A DNA stretch of 24,428 nt, taken from the NCBI GenBank assembly GCA_902496005.1, contig CABUZI010000012.1, positions 1-24,428 on the forward strand, written 5' to 3'. The notes beneath the pieces are model-generated. The model ran no database searches. It worked only from the letters and a program-made list of their open reading frames with translations, and was not told where the DNA came from. How positions within the stretch are numbered: the first letter of the stretch is position 1; every line of letters begins with the position of its first letter. The DNA comes from an uncultured Collinsella sp. (GTDB lineage Bacteria > Actinomycetota > Coriobacteriia > Coriobacteriales > Coriobacteriaceae). Shown here piece by piece: positions 1 through 8,922 of this stretch. Both the position numbers and the translations under genes were made by a program.

Positions 1-626
1 GCATCGAGCGGGTTACCCGCGGCGCGCAAGCCGGCCTCAAAACCGCGACGGCGGTCATAACCGGCCGCGCGGTCCTCTTCGGTAACTCCGATGTAGGCGA
101 TCTTGCCATCCACCCGACCCGCAAGCGCACGGCCGAGCTCAAAGGCAGCCTCGTAATCGTCGTGATAGACGCACGCCGCGCCCTCGACATGTTGGCCGAT
201 CAGCACAATGGGCACACGGCACGACTCAATCGCGCGACGGTGCTCGTCGGTGATCATGGTTGCCACCAGCACAATGCCATCGACCGGGTGGTTTTGGAAT
301 AAATCGAGGTACTCGAGCTCGCGATCGGGGGCGTTATCGGTATTGGCAAGCAGCATCTGGTAGCCACGGCGACCGAGCACCTGGCCAATACCGGCGGTAA
401 TGCGGCTCACGGATTCCGAGTTAATCTTAGGTACGATGACGCCGATGAGCTTGGTGGAACCGGTGCGCAGCGCGCGAGCCTGGCTGGACCGCACGTATCC
501 GGTCAACTCAATCGCCTGCTTAATGCGATTGGCCTTATCGGCCGAGATATATCCACCGTTGAGGTAGCGCGAGACGGCGGCGCTCGAAACGCCCGCCAGC
601 TCGGCCACATCTTTCATCTTTACCAC
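1..626 (-). CDS. LacI/GalR-family transcriptional regulator, partial (C-terminus beyond the window)
   Basis: The reading frame starts at a GTG at 626 with an AGGGG ribosome binding site five bases upstream and runs off the left edge, leaving 208 codons. The first residues (MVKMKDVAELAGVS, then AAVSRYLNGG) are the classic LacI helix-turn-helix, followed by the hinge segment (GYVRSSQARALRTGSTKLIGVIV) and a periplasmic-binding-protein-like sensor domain (LLANTDNAP, DGIVLVAT, YDRRRGFEAGL). Family members bind operator DNA as dimers and respond to a sugar or related ligand. The ligand cannot be told from this fragment. It lies downstream of the pel operon in the same orientation but is separated from it by about 240 bases with a hairpin, so it is probably an independent unit. 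The start could also be the ATG at 617, but the GTG has the better spacing. Confidence 0.9.
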   Translation of the reverse strand, partial: MVKMKDVAELAGVSSAAVSRYLNGGYISADKANRIKQAIELTGYVRSSQARALRTGSTKLIGVIVPKINSESVSRITAGIGQVLGRRGYQMLLANTDNAPDRELEYLDLFQNHPVDGIVLVATMITDEHRRAIESCRVPIVLIGQHVEGAACVYHDDYEAAFELGRALAGRVDGKIAYIGVTEEDRAAGYDRRRGFEAGLRAAGNPLD

Positions 627-863
627 GAGTACCCCTGACAACGAATTCACAGGCACCATGATAGCTGCCTTGCCAGCAAATTGAATAAATAGAATTCCTG
701 GTCGAACAAACGTCAGCGAGCGGGCAGCTGCCGTGGCGAGGTGCGGCGAAAGAGGAGCGAAGCGTACTTCATGTACGCGAGCGACGGTTTGAGCGGCAGA
801 TCGCCCGGCAGATGCCCGCGCAGCGTCGAGCGGTCCGGCGTTCGTTAGAACGCCGGAACATAG
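627..863. other. Gene-free spacer with palindromic, possibly repeated, sequence
   Basis: No gene is seen between the regulator and the end of the pel operon. Positions 735-830 are GC-rich and contain a short perfect palindromic stretch (GCGTAC ttcat GTACGC, near 768-785). The texture resembles dispersed intergenic repeats of Coriobacteriia, but only one copy is in this window, so repeat status is a guess. Confidence 0.3.
834..857 (-). terminator. Hairpin at the 3' end of the pel operon
   Basis: A perfect 10-bp stem (TCCGGCGTTC / GAACGCCGGA) with a GTTA loop lies six bases beyond the stop codon of the last operon gene. There is no clear U-tract on the minus strand, so it may stabilise the 3' end or act as a weak terminator. 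Confidence 0.5.
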
Positions 864-1529
864 TTATCCATGATACTCGCCGTTGTACTGGATGAGGGTC
901 AGGTCCTCAACGCCATCGAGCGCGCGGATGGCGTCGGCATAGGGCATGTCAACGCCGTCCGAGAACAGCTCGACGGCCATTTCGACCTTGTCGCCGCGCA
1001 TCGTCTTGGACTTGACGGTGAACTTGGTGCGCCCAAACGCGCGCACGATATCGTCGCCGGTGGTCTGGCCCGTGTAGTGGATGACCATCATGTACACGCG
1101 CGCCTTGTCCTGGTGGCTCGCAAAGCCGGCGATCATCACCACGATCACCACCGCAGTGAGCCCCACGAGCGCATACATGCCGGCGCCCGCCGTAATGCCC
1201 GTGGTAATGGCCCAAAACAGATACAGCAGGTCGAGCGGGTCCTTGACCGCCGTACGGTAGCGGACGATAGACAGAGCACCGACCATACCGAGCGAGATGA
1301 CCACGTTCGTCGAGATCGCGAGCGTGACCATGGAGGTAAGCACGCACATGCCCACGAGCGTCACGGCAAAGCTGCGAGAATACACCACGCCGGTAAAAAA
1401 GCGCTTGTACACGTAATAGATCAGGATGCCCATGGCGAGCGCCACGAGCAGCGACAGGCCGATCTTGGCAGGGTCGACCTGGCCAAACGCCTCCAAAACG
1501 GAGTTCTTAAAAAAGTCCCTGGTGCTCAT
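864..1529 (-). CDS. DUF4956 domain-containing membrane protein
   Basis: This 221-residue protein has hydrophobic segments at about residues 23-43, 53-73, 76-92 and a long one at about 102-138, then a soluble C-terminal domain of about 80 residues. The central motif GMVGALSIVRYRTAVKDPLDLLYLFWAI is a hallmark of DUF4956. The biochemical role of the family is not established. It is habitually encoded beside VTC-domain polyphosphate polymerases and CotH proteins, exactly as here. It begins three bases after the stop of the VTC gene and is the last gene of the operon, so it is surely cotranscribed. A membrane partner or channel for the polymerase is a reasonable inference, not a demonstrated function. 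Confidence 0.88.
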   Translation of the reverse strand: MSTRDFFKNSVLEAFGQVDPAKIGLSLLVALAMGILIYYVYKRFFTGVVYSRSFAVTLVGMCVLTSMVTLAISTNVVISLGMVGALSIVRYRTAVKDPLDLLYLFWAITTGITAGAGMYALVGLTAVVIVVMIAGFASHQDKARVYMMVIHYTGQTTGDDIVRAFGRTKFTVKSKTMRGDKVEMAVELFSDGVDMPYADAIRALDGVEDLTLIQYNGEYHG

Positions 1530-1532
1530 GGT

Positions 1533-2324
1533 CTAAATATCCCCTCGGTTCCCAAAATCCGATTCCCAGTAGTTAAATCCGCGCAGGTAGGCGGTCTTGT
1601 CGTAGCACAGGCAGTACTTGGAGACCGCCGTAAGCTCGGCTGCGCCCGGCGGCACCAAATCGCGCACCAGTTGCGGGCAAAACTCCGTAAACTTGACCTC
1701 CATCACCAGCTTGCCGGGTTCTAGCACGGGCAGCGCGGGCAGCGTCGCATCAAAGATGTCGAAGCTACCCACCGCGGCACGCACGTTCATGTCAAACGTG
1801 ATGCGCACGGTGCCCTCGTCCATCACCCACGGCTCGCGCTCGTAGTCCACGATGGTCCGCGGGCGCATCATGTTGCAGATGCACTCGATGTAGAACTCGC
1901 GACAGAGCGGATAAGGGCTCCTCAGCAAAAAGTCGTAGTCGCCAGCCAGAATCTGCTCAAACTCACCGCGCGTAAGCGGCGCGTCCTCCTTGTAAATCCA
2001 GCTGCCGTACTTCTTTTTGCGCTCGAGCTTAATCACCTTGTCGCTGCCGTTATAAATGCGTACGCGATACTTTTTGCGCATGAGAATGCCGGCGTCTTTT
2101 TCCTCGTAGGCCGAGTTGCAGTAGTCGTCAAAGTACAGGCTGCGAATGGTGTAACCGCCCGCCCGCGCATGCTTGTCCAGCTTAAACACCGGCGCCATGC
2201 GACAGGCAAGCGCGGCGTGCTCGCCCTCGTTAATGAGATATTTGAGCTCGTGGCGGTAACGCTCCTGCGTGGCACGCACAGGCGGTGCCGCCAGGCACTC
2301 AAGCAGCGCGCTAGCCCTCCTCAT
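1533..2324 (-). CDS. VTC-domain polyphosphate polymerase family protein
   Basis: The 263-residue product carries the VTC catalytic tunnel fold known from yeast Vtc4, which makes inorganic polyphosphate from ATP. Visible signatures are RYRHELKYLI (about residues 22-31), IRSLYFDDY (60-68), basic strands KKYRVRIYN and KLERKKKYGSWIYK (84-112), and the late acidic and basic strands RITFDMNVRA and LVMEVKF. The basic residues line the phosphate tunnel in the family. It overlaps the end of the CotH gene by 14 bases. The first 20 residues look non-conserved, so translation might start slightly further in (for example at a GTG near codon 16). It lacks a membrane segment and probably works at the inner face of the membrane with the DUF4956 protein encoded next to it. 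Confidence 0.87.
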   Translation of the reverse strand: MRRASALLECLAAPPVRATQERYRHELKYLINEGEHAALACRMAPVFKLDKHARAGGYTIRSLYFDDYCNSAYEEKDAGILMRKKYRVRIYNGSDKVIKLERKKKYGSWIYKEDAPLTRGEFEQILAGDYDFLLRSPYPLCREFYIECICNMMRPRTIVDYEREPWVMDEGTVRITFDMNVRAAVGSFDIFDATLPALPVLEPGKLVMEVKFTEFCPQLVRDLVPPGAAELTAVSKYCLCYDKTAYLRGFNYWESDFGNRGDI

Positions 2325-4080
2325 ACGTATCCTCCACGACCTTACCGCCGTCTTGCACGTAAAAACACTTCATGCCGTAGTGCTTGCCGTCGTCGGTCAC
2401 ATAGTAGTCAAACGCATCTTGCGTATAGCCGTCGGAGTTGGTGGCACGCACGCGCACAAAATACTGGCCGGTATCGGGCGCATCGCAGGTCACCTCGGGA
2501 AGCAGCACGTCCTCGGCCTTAAAGACCACGTCGCTTATGGCATAGTCGCGCGCAAGCTCAACGGTGTAGCGAATGTCGCGCGCCTCAAAATCGTAGGACG
2601 CATCCCAGTTAATGCGCAGCTTGCCGTTATCGATCTGCGGCACGCCGATGTAGAAAGGCATGGGCTTTTTAAAACTCTCGCGAAAGCTCTTGTAGTTCTC
2701 CTCGATCTCGGAGGGAATCGCCGCGGCGATCTGCTCATATTGGTCCTTGGTGACAGGCAGATTATCGATATCGGGCGAAGCAAAGACTAGCGATTCGGTA
2801 ACCTCGCGATAATGCTTGATCATCTTGGTCAGGCGCGTCTCGGTCAAATACGTACGCAGGTCCTTGACGGCGCGATCGAGCTCACCGCGGAACGCCTTGC
2901 TGCGCAACGCGCGGTTAAACAGCACGTTGCCCCAGTAGTTGCTTGCGCCGCGCTCCCAGCTCGCGTAGTCCGAAAACCCGGTAAGAGAAAGTTCCAGCTT
3001 GCGCAGCATGCCGTCGTTGTCCCAATCCAAAAAGTACCAGGTATTTGAGTTGAGCGGGCTGTACAGATAACAGTTGCGGTTCTGCGTATCGCAGTTGCCC
3101 GTAAGGATCTGAAACGCCAGCCAATAGACCAGGTTCTCGGTATCAAAGTAGGTGTCGAGCACGTTATCTATCTTTTGCGATTCGTCGTTGAGCGCATCGA
3201 GCATCTCGATGAGCTTGGTGTGGTCCGTATCGCCCTTAATCTCGAGCATGCCCTCAAAGTTTGCCTGGTTATAGTCGGGATCATCGGCAAGCTTAATGGT
3301 GTCCTCGTAGCGATGGAAATCAAAGCTGTTCACCTTGTACAGGTGCCCGCTCTTATCCAAGCCGTGCGCCTTAAGCGCCGTCTTATTGAGCTGCTCCACC
3401 TGCGTAAACAGGCCGTAGTCCTCAAAGGTATCGTTGGACTTTTCGGTCTGGTCGCACACCCACAGATGCACAAACTGCGTGCGCAGGCCCATCATCTGGG
3501 GAATCCCGCGGATAAGGTCATAGGCCATCTTGTTGCGAAAACGCATACCCTCGCCCATGTGCTTGTTGAGCGCAATCGCGCGCTGTTGGCGCCAGGTACC
3601 CTTGCCCTTTTTGAGCTCCACCTTGTAATTCTTTTGCGAGTTCATGCTCGACGTCTGGCCGCGCACCTGCACGGTAGCATTGGGCGCTTCCTCGCCATAA
3701 CCAACCTCGCCGGCCACCGGGCCGTCTTCGTCGCCCGCCTGCAAAAGCCCCATTACCTGATAGCGCGTCACGCCCATGTCGGCGTAGTCATACACCGAGT
3801 ACGTATTGATCTCGGCCCAGCTATGATCGGTGTTCTCGGAGCTGTTACCGCGCGAGACCGTCAGGTACATGGTCACAATGCCCGAGTCGTCGTAGACCTC
3901 GTACAGCTCGTCCTTATCGCGAAGGTGCTTGGTCTCGCCCGAGGCCTCAGCCTTTTTAATCTTGTCCTGCTTTTTGACCTTTTTGGTCGAGGATTCGTCC
4001 TGAGACGAGCAGCCCGAAAGCAACAGCGCACCGGCAGCCGCCTCGATCAGGCAGCGGCGAGACATCAACTTATCGATCAT
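2311..4080 (-). CDS. CotH-family lipoprotein (atypical kinase fold)
   Basis: I chose the ATG at 4080, which has a GGAGG site six bases upstream and gives a lipoprotein signal: basic MIDKLMSRR, a hydrophobic stretch and a lipobox LLSGC with Cys24. The mature part starts with a lysine- and serine-rich linker. CotH signatures follow: SQKNYKVELKKG, RNKMAYDL, FEDYGLFTQVEQLN, GHLYKV and the metal-site motif LDWDNDGML. Spore-coat CotH of Bacillus phosphorylates serines of partner proteins, and other members are surface proteins of non-sporulating bacteria. The C-terminal ~100 residues look like a fibronectin-type beta domain (PQIDNGKLRINWDASYDF). The start overlaps the end of pelG by 11 bases. An upstream in-frame start at 4200 lies inside pelG and is unlikely. 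The substrate here is unknown. Confidence 0.88.
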   Translation of the reverse strand: MIDKLMSRRCLIEAAAGALLLSGCSSQDESSTKKVKKQDKIKKAEASGETKHLRDKDELYEVYDDSGIVTMYLTVSRGNSSENTDHSWAEINTYSVYDYADMGVTRYQVMGLLQAGDEDGPVAGEVGYGEEAPNATVQVRGQTSSMNSQKNYKVELKKGKGTWRQQRAIALNKHMGEGMRFRNKMAYDLIRGIPQMMGLRTQFVHLWVCDQTEKSNDTFEDYGLFTQVEQLNKTALKAHGLDKSGHLYKVNSFDFHRYEDTIKLADDPDYNQANFEGMLEIKGDTDHTKLIEMLDALNDESQKIDNVLDTYFDTENLVYWLAFQILTGNCDTQNRNCYLYSPLNSNTWYFLDWDNDGMLRKLELSLTGFSDYASWERGASNYWGNVLFNRALRSKAFRGELDRAVKDLRTYLTETRLTKMIKHYREVTESLVFASPDIDNLPVTKDQYEQIAAAIPSEIEENYKSFRESFKKPMPFYIGVPQIDNGKLRINWDASYDFEARDIRYTVELARDYAISDVVFKAEDVLLPEVTCDAPDTGQYFVRVRATNSDGYTQDAFDYYVTDDGKHYGMKCFYVQDGGKVVEDTYEEG

Positions 4081-5614
4081 CAGAACCTCCCCAATGTTTT
4101 TGGTACAGGCGAACCACCATACGTTCAAACGCACTGCGCGGCTCACCGCCCACGCGCTTGGCCTCGTAGCGTTGCTCAACACGGTCGAGCACCCGGCCAA
4201 GTTCGGTAAACCAGCCCGTCTTGTCAGTCGCCACCATGGGCTGCTGGCTCAGGATACGATACGGCAAGTTGGCGGTATAGGTATCGAGCCGCAGCAGCGC
4301 CACGATAAAAAACACCGCTGCACCCAACAAAAAGCCAAAGCCGTAAAACTGCTGCGGCAAGAGCAGAGAAACGGCATTCGCTAGCCCGGCCACACCAGCA
4401 AACAGCCCCGAGGCCAGCACGGCCCCCTTGTAGTCGGTAAAGTACAGCAAGATGAGCAACACCGTATTGCCCACGGCATACAGGCCATAGCCCACGCACA
4501 GCGTGCGAAAATACCCGTGCATCAGGTTATTAAAGCCCAACGGTAGGGCCGAGAGCACCGTGGTCCCGAGCGAAATGACCGCCGCGGTCACAAACAACTG
4601 TTTGAGCGCACAAAACCGCAGTTCTCGGTTGAGCGTGGAGAGCATTTCCTCCTCGGCCACCACAATGTCGCCCACCACGCCACCGTCGTTGAACAGGCTG
4701 TAGTAGTCGCGGTAGCGCGGATAGAAATTGACCTCGACCGAGACCACAAAGTTGACGGACGTGACCAGGATTGTCAAAAACGCGATAAGCGCCGGCACAT
4801 CGTGGTAGGGCGCACCATAAAACAAGCCCTTGACCTGCACGCCAATGGGACCGGCCCAAATTATCACCAAATGCGCAAAGAGGCCCAGGTTGGTGAACAG
4901 GCCCGTAAGCGCCAGCGGCATAAACTGATCGAGCCACTGCAAAAAGAGCCAGGGGCTGCGGTCGCTCTGAGGAAAATACCGGTATAGCAGCACCACGTCC
5001 CAGGCGAGCATAACGCCGTAGCCCAGAGCAATTGATGCCAACAGGCCCTCGACCGGCGGCAGCCCCAGCGCCAGCGCGGCCAGGGCGCACAGGCACGCCA
5101 CGCCAATGGCGGCCGCAAAGCTGCACAGGATGCCGCGGTAGTCTTTGATGGCCGTGAGGTAACTCATGCCGTTCCAGTTGACGATCATAATGTTGAACAG
5201 CCACAGGCACAGCAGCCCCTGCAGCAGCGTGGCGCCCGAGAACAGCAAAAAGACGCCGTAGAGCACCGTGCCCGCAACGAGCATGATGGCGTTGGAGCCC
5301 CAAAACGAAGGCAGTATCTCATCCTCGCGCTCGGCAAACAACATATCGGCCAAAAAGCGCGTGACCGGCATGGAGAAAAAGCTCGTGAGCAAAAGCGAGG
5401 CCAGCAGTGTGTAGGTCACCATGCACACCAGCAGATCCTGGTTGGCACGCCCTACGCCCCACAGACCGCACAGCACCAAGATACCCACCTGGAGCAGCAC
5501 GCCCAACAGCATGGGACCCGTGCACACAATGCCGGCGTAGCCGTAAGCGCGCATCGTGGCAAAAAGGCCCTTGCGCCTAAACAGGCGCTTAAGCTCAAAA
5601 CCGATTCCGGCCAC
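4070..5614 (-). CDS. pelG: PelG, Pel exopolysaccharide flippase/transporter
   Basis: The 514-residue protein opens with MAGIGFELKRLFRRKGLFATM and GYAGIVCTGPML, the conserved start of PelG, and contains about twelve hydrophobic segments typical of the MOP/MATE-like exporter superfamily. PelG moves the growing Pel polymer (a partly deacetylated N-acetylgalactosamine-rich polysaccharide in Pseudomonas) across the cytoplasmic membrane together with PelD, PelE and PelF. Translation starts at a GTG (5614) with a GAGGGGGAG ribosome site overlapping the end of pelF, a gap of only three bases. The length is somewhat above the ~455-475 residues usual for PelG because of a C-terminal cytoplasmic tail of about 60 residues. 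Confidence 0.93.
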   Translation of the reverse strand: MAGIGFELKRLFRRKGLFATMRAYGYAGIVCTGPMLLGVLLQVGILVLCGLWGVGRANQDLLVCMVTYTLLASLLLTSFFSMPVTRFLADMLFAEREDEILPSFWGSNAIMLVAGTVLYGVFLLFSGATLLQGLLCLWLFNIMIVNWNGMSYLTAIKDYRGILCSFAAAIGVACLCALAALALGLPPVEGLLASIALGYGVMLAWDVVLLYRYFPQSDRSPWLFLQWLDQFMPLALTGLFTNLGLFAHLVIIWAGPIGVQVKGLFYGAPYHDVPALIAFLTILVTSVNFVVSVEVNFYPRYRDYYSLFNDGGVVGDIVVAEEEMLSTLNRELRFCALKQLFVTAAVISLGTTVLSALPLGFNNLMHGYFRTLCVGYGLYAVGNTVLLILLYFTDYKGAVLASGLFAGVAGLANAVSLLLPQQFYGFGFLLGAAVFFIVALLRLDTYTANLPYRILSQQPMVATDKTGWFTELGRVLDRVEQRYEAKRVGGEPRSAFERMVVRLYQKHWGGSDDR

Positions 5615-5617
5615 CGG

Positions 5618-7045
5618 CTACTCCCCCTCTCTGGGCAGGTCAAACGCACGCGCCGTCTCGTCGTACAGCGCGCGATAGTTGGCGAGCATCTGCTCGTGCA
5701 AAAAGTACGTGGCAACGCGACGCTGCCCGCGCTCCCCCATCTCAATGCGACGGGCGCGGCTCACGCACATGCGCTCCATGGCATCGGCCAAGCCCTTGCG
5801 ATACATGGGCGGCGTCACAAAACCCGCCACGCCAAAGTCGTCGCCCGGGGCGCCTTCGAGCAACTCGCGGCAGCAGCCCACCTCGGTCGTCACGCAGGGA
5901 CGGCGCGCTGCAAGCGACTCCAGCACGCTGAGCGGCTGGCCCTCGGAGATGCTCGTCAAAATGGTAAAGTCGAGCTTTTCCATGTACTCGACCACGTTGA
6001 CGCGGCCGGTAAAGATCAGGTCGCGCACGCCTAGGGTATCGACCAGCGCGTGGCACTCGGCGCCGTACTCCTCGTCGTCCACGCCGCCCATAATGTGCAG
6101 GCGCACCTTGGGCAGGCGCTCGTGCAGCTCAAAGAAGGCATAAATCATTGTCTTGACGTCCTTGATGGGCGCCAAGCGCACCACCGCGCCAATGTCCACC
6201 CAGCCGTCATCGGGCTTTAAGGGAATATCCTTAAAGCGGTCGAACTGGATGCCGTTGGGGATAACCAGGCATTTGTCCGCATCGCAGCCCATATAGACCT
6301 GCGTCTTGCGGGCGTTATGGAACAAACTCGTCACGCGGAAGGCGCGGCGGTAGATTTCCTCCGAAAGCAGGTAGAAAAAGCGGATCCAGCGGTCCTTGAA
6401 CGACGGCACCACCCAATCGGCGCGAATGATCTCTTCCTCGCGCTCGCGGGTGTAGATGCCATGCTCGGTCAACAGCACCGGCGCATGGTGAACGCTTGAG
6501 CCCAGGCAGGCGAGCAGACCACCGTAGCCGGTCGAGATGGCATGGTACACATCGGCCACCGGCACCTCGCTGCCCAACAGGTAGAGCACGGGCAGCAACA
6601 TGGAGCGCATGGTGTGGAATGCATCGGCAAAGGGCGTGTAGGGATACTCGGCCAGGCACACGTCGCGAAAGATATCCATAAACGTGCGGCTCTGCAAAAA
6701 CGAGAGCGGATGCACGCGACGGCGGTAGAAGATATCGAATAACACGTCCCAGTCCGGATTGGAGAGCGACACCAGACGGCGTAACGCCTCGCGCTCACGG
6801 TCGTTAAAACTGGCTTCATGTTGCTCACCCGAAAGCCGCAGGGCATCGTCCAGGAACACCTCGTGCACCTCGACCACGTTGCCGGGCAGCTCGTAGACAA
6901 ACTTGCCACGGTCGGCAGCATGCGCGCCGATCACCCACAGCACAAACTCGTGCTCGGGCATGGCCTGGATATAGCCATGCATCCAGGTTGATACGCCGCC
7001 GTGCACATAGGGGTAGCAACCCTCGAGTACCAAGCAGATTCTCAT
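5618..7045 (-). CDS. pelF: PelF, cytosolic GT4-family glycosyltransferase
   Basis: The 475-residue product is a GT-B glycosyltransferase. N-terminal MRICLVLEGCYPYVHGGVSTW and LLTEHGIYTREREEEI are characteristic of PelF, and the C-terminal half has the sugar-nucleotide motifs IPNGIQFDRF, VVRLAPIKDV and the EX7E motif with glutamates at about 368 and 376 (SEGQPLSVLE). PelF polymerises the Pel sugar from UDP-activated precursors on the cytoplasmic face of the membrane and docks on PelD, PelE and PelG. The length is close to the usual ~500 residues. Its ATG overlaps the stop codon of the deacetylase gene (ATGA), indicating translational coupling. Confidence 0.95.
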   Translation of the reverse strand: MRICLVLEGCYPYVHGGVSTWMHGYIQAMPEHEFVLWVIGAHAADRGKFVYELPGNVVEVHEVFLDDALRLSGEQHEASFNDREREALRRLVSLSNPDWDVLFDIFYRRRVHPLSFLQSRTFMDIFRDVCLAEYPYTPFADAFHTMRSMLLPVLYLLGSEVPVADVYHAISTGYGGLLACLGSSVHHAPVLLTEHGIYTREREEEIIRADWVVPSFKDRWIRFFYLLSEEIYRRAFRVTSLFHNARKTQVYMGCDADKCLVIPNGIQFDRFKDIPLKPDDGWVDIGAVVRLAPIKDVKTMIYAFFELHERLPKVRLHIMGGVDDEEYGAECHALVDTLGVRDLIFTGRVNVVEYMEKLDFTILTSISEGQPLSVLESLAARRPCVTTEVGCCRELLEGAPGDDFGVAGFVTPPMYRKGLADAMERMCVSRARRIEMGERGQRRVATYFLHEQMLANYRALYDETARAFDLPREGE

Positions 7046-8922
7046 TTGTCGCCACCCTCCTTGCGCTCAATCATCACGGTCTTATCATTTGCCTTGAGCA
7101 GATACAGATCGCCCGTAAGGTGCGTAATCTCGCCACCCGTGACTGCACCCGGCTCGCCGTTGTTGGCGCGAAACATGAGCCACGACTCGTCGTGGAAATT
7201 GCCCAGGCTGAGCGTCCAGGCATCCGCGCTGGTATCCACGCTCACCGTCACGGACGAAAAGCGCTGGATGGCACCAGAGCACTCCGACGCCGTCTGGTGC
7301 CGCAGATTGGGCGCGGATTTGGTAAGCCAGTCCAGGTAGTCGGTCAGGCCGCCCTTGTAGACCTCCCAGCCCTCCGTAGCGCCGCGATCGGGATCCAGTA
7401 GGTCGTCCGGATGCATAAAGTGCGTACTCACGTAGTGCATATTGAGCTCGGACACTGCGGCCAGGCGCATATAGGAATCGTCGACCATACCGCCCGAGAC
7501 AATGCGCGGCTGCTCCACAATGCCATCGCTCGCCACGCCAAACTCCTGCACGTACGGCAGATCGGTGCCATCCTCAAAATACGTACTGGCGATGGTCTTA
7601 ATGCGCGGAACGTCGGCGCCGATAAGCTTGCGCGCGCGGGCCGAAAGGATATTTGACGGCGGCACGTAGACCGAACCGTGCGCGTTGGGCAGTACCTCGT
7701 CTTGGAAGGCGATGAGCTCGTTGAGCGATGCGACGAGCGTCTCTTTGTTCTTCCAGGTCTTGTAGTCGTACAGCGTGCCATAGTCGGTATCCCAGAGAGC
7801 CAGAGGCTGATGGTTGTAGCCGTGAAAGCCCAGCTCACCGCCCATCTGCAGCAGCATGCCGCCAAAATAGCGGAACTGCGTGGTATCGGCCTGTCGCGCG
7901 GGCTCGGTCTGGTTGACCGCGTCCTCGTAGTTTTCGATCATCACGCCGGTATAGCGAATGCCATATTTTTGCGCGAGCTTTTGCAGATCGGGCCACCAGA
8001 CCTTGGTGTAAAAATCCGCAATGGAAAGGCCGTAGTCACGCTTGATATAAGTACCATCGCCCGAGGGCACGGGGCTAGGAAAGTCGTCCAAATAGAACAC
8101 GGCGCTGTTGATGACCGGATAGGCCGTGGCATCACCCAGCAGGCTGATCGCCGCGGCGTAAAAACCGCGCATGACCTTGTCATAGATACCGATATTGCAC
8201 ACCACGGTGCGCCCGCTACCGCAGTCATTAGACCAAATGAGCGGGGCGCCCGCATCGCCAGTCTTAGCCCACTCACGCGCCGTCTCGCGCAGCGATACTG
8301 AAAGCGACGAATCAAAGGGGTCCGAGAGCTCGTAGCGCTCTCCCCCGCCCAGCATAAAGTCCTCACTCGGCACAATACTTTCGGCTTTTACATAGTCATA
8401 TCCGGCCGATTCAATGCCAAGCTTGGAGGCAATCACTTGCAGATAGCTCGAGTTATCCGGCGGCATGGCGAGCATAAGCGAACCGCCGGCACTCACCCAA
8501 CTCATAATGTCGGTCAGATGCGTACCGAGCCCATCGAGCGACGGCATGAGCAAAATCACGCGATCGAAGGAGGTCAGCGAGGGAATGGCATCCGCACCAT
8601 CCAGGGCAAGGTCAACGTCGCGGTGCGCAATCTTCATGTCGAGCAGGATCTGGTCGAACTGCTCCTTTACGTCCTCGACGCCAGCTTGATCGGAATCGGT
8701 AATGACCAGGCACGTGGGCTTTTGGCCAAAGATTGCCGAGGAGGCCGGCACCGCATCGTTGGCGGCAAGCATCCCCAGCTTATGCTGGCCCGCACTGTAC
8801 TGCACGCCGGCACGCTCCACCAGAAGCACGGCGGCCATGGCAATAAAGACCGCCCACACCACGAGGAGTCCCATCCAACGAAAGCGGCCTGCACGGTCGC
8901 GGATATGTCGGGCCACGCTCAT
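7042..8922 (-). CDS. DUF2194 / polysaccharide deacetylase-like membrane-anchored protein (PelA-like role)
   Basis: The start at 8922 overlaps the pelE stop (ATGA) and has AGGAGG four bases upstream, giving 626 residues. One transmembrane anchor lies at about residues 17-36 and the rest is extracytoplasmic. An N-terminal flavodoxin-like segment (CLVITDSD, FDRVILLMPSLDGLG) precedes a carbohydrate-esterase-4-like domain: AVFYLDDFPSP with Asp279/Asp280 and ELGFHGYNH with His367 and His371, matching the metal-binding Asp-His-His set. In Pel systems the PelA deacetylase makes the polymer cationic, and here this protein sits in the pelA position. There is no recognisable PelA glycoside hydrolase domain. 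The metal-site assignment is by eye. Confidence 0.82.
   Translation of the reverse strand: MSVARHIRDRAGRFRWMGLLVVWAVFIAMAAVLLVERAGVQYSAGQHKLGMLAANDAVPASSAIFGQKPTCLVITDSDQAGVEDVKEQFDQILLDMKIAHRDVDLALDGADAIPSLTSFDRVILLMPSLDGLGTHLTDIMSWVSAGGSLMLAMPPDNSSYLQVIASKLGIESAGYDYVKAESIVPSEDFMLGGGERYELSDPFDSSLSVSLRETAREWAKTGDAGAPLIWSNDCGSGRTVVCNIGIYDKVMRGFYAAAISLLGDATAYPVINSAVFYLDDFPSPVPSGDGTYIKRDYGLSIADFYTKVWWPDLQKLAQKYGIRYTGVMIENYEDAVNQTEPARQADTTQFRYFGGMLLQMGGELGFHGYNHQPLALWDTDYGTLYDYKTWKNKETLVASLNELIAFQDEVLPNAHGSVYVPPSNILSARARKLIGADVPRIKTIASTYFEDGTDLPYVQEFGVASDGIVEQPRIVSGGMVDDSYMRLAAVSELNMHYVSTHFMHPDDLLDPDRGATEGWEVYKGGLTDYLDWLTKSAPNLRHQTASECSGAIQRFSSVTVSVDTSADAWTLSLGNFHDESWLMFRANNGEPGAVTGGEITHLTGDLYLLKANDKTVMIERKEGGDK

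Noticed and set aside
870..1724. Long plus-strand open frame of 284 codons
   Set aside because: It is antisense to the DUF4956 and VTC genes, His/Arg-rich in composition, and has no ribosome site; it is an artefact of GC-rich codon use. The same holds for other long antisense frames over the pel genes, such as 3175-4209 and 9860-11065.
4081..4200. Upstream extension of the CotH gene
   Set aside because: The extra 40 residues lie inside pelG and would bury the lipoprotein signal; the ATG at 4080 has a proper ribosome site.
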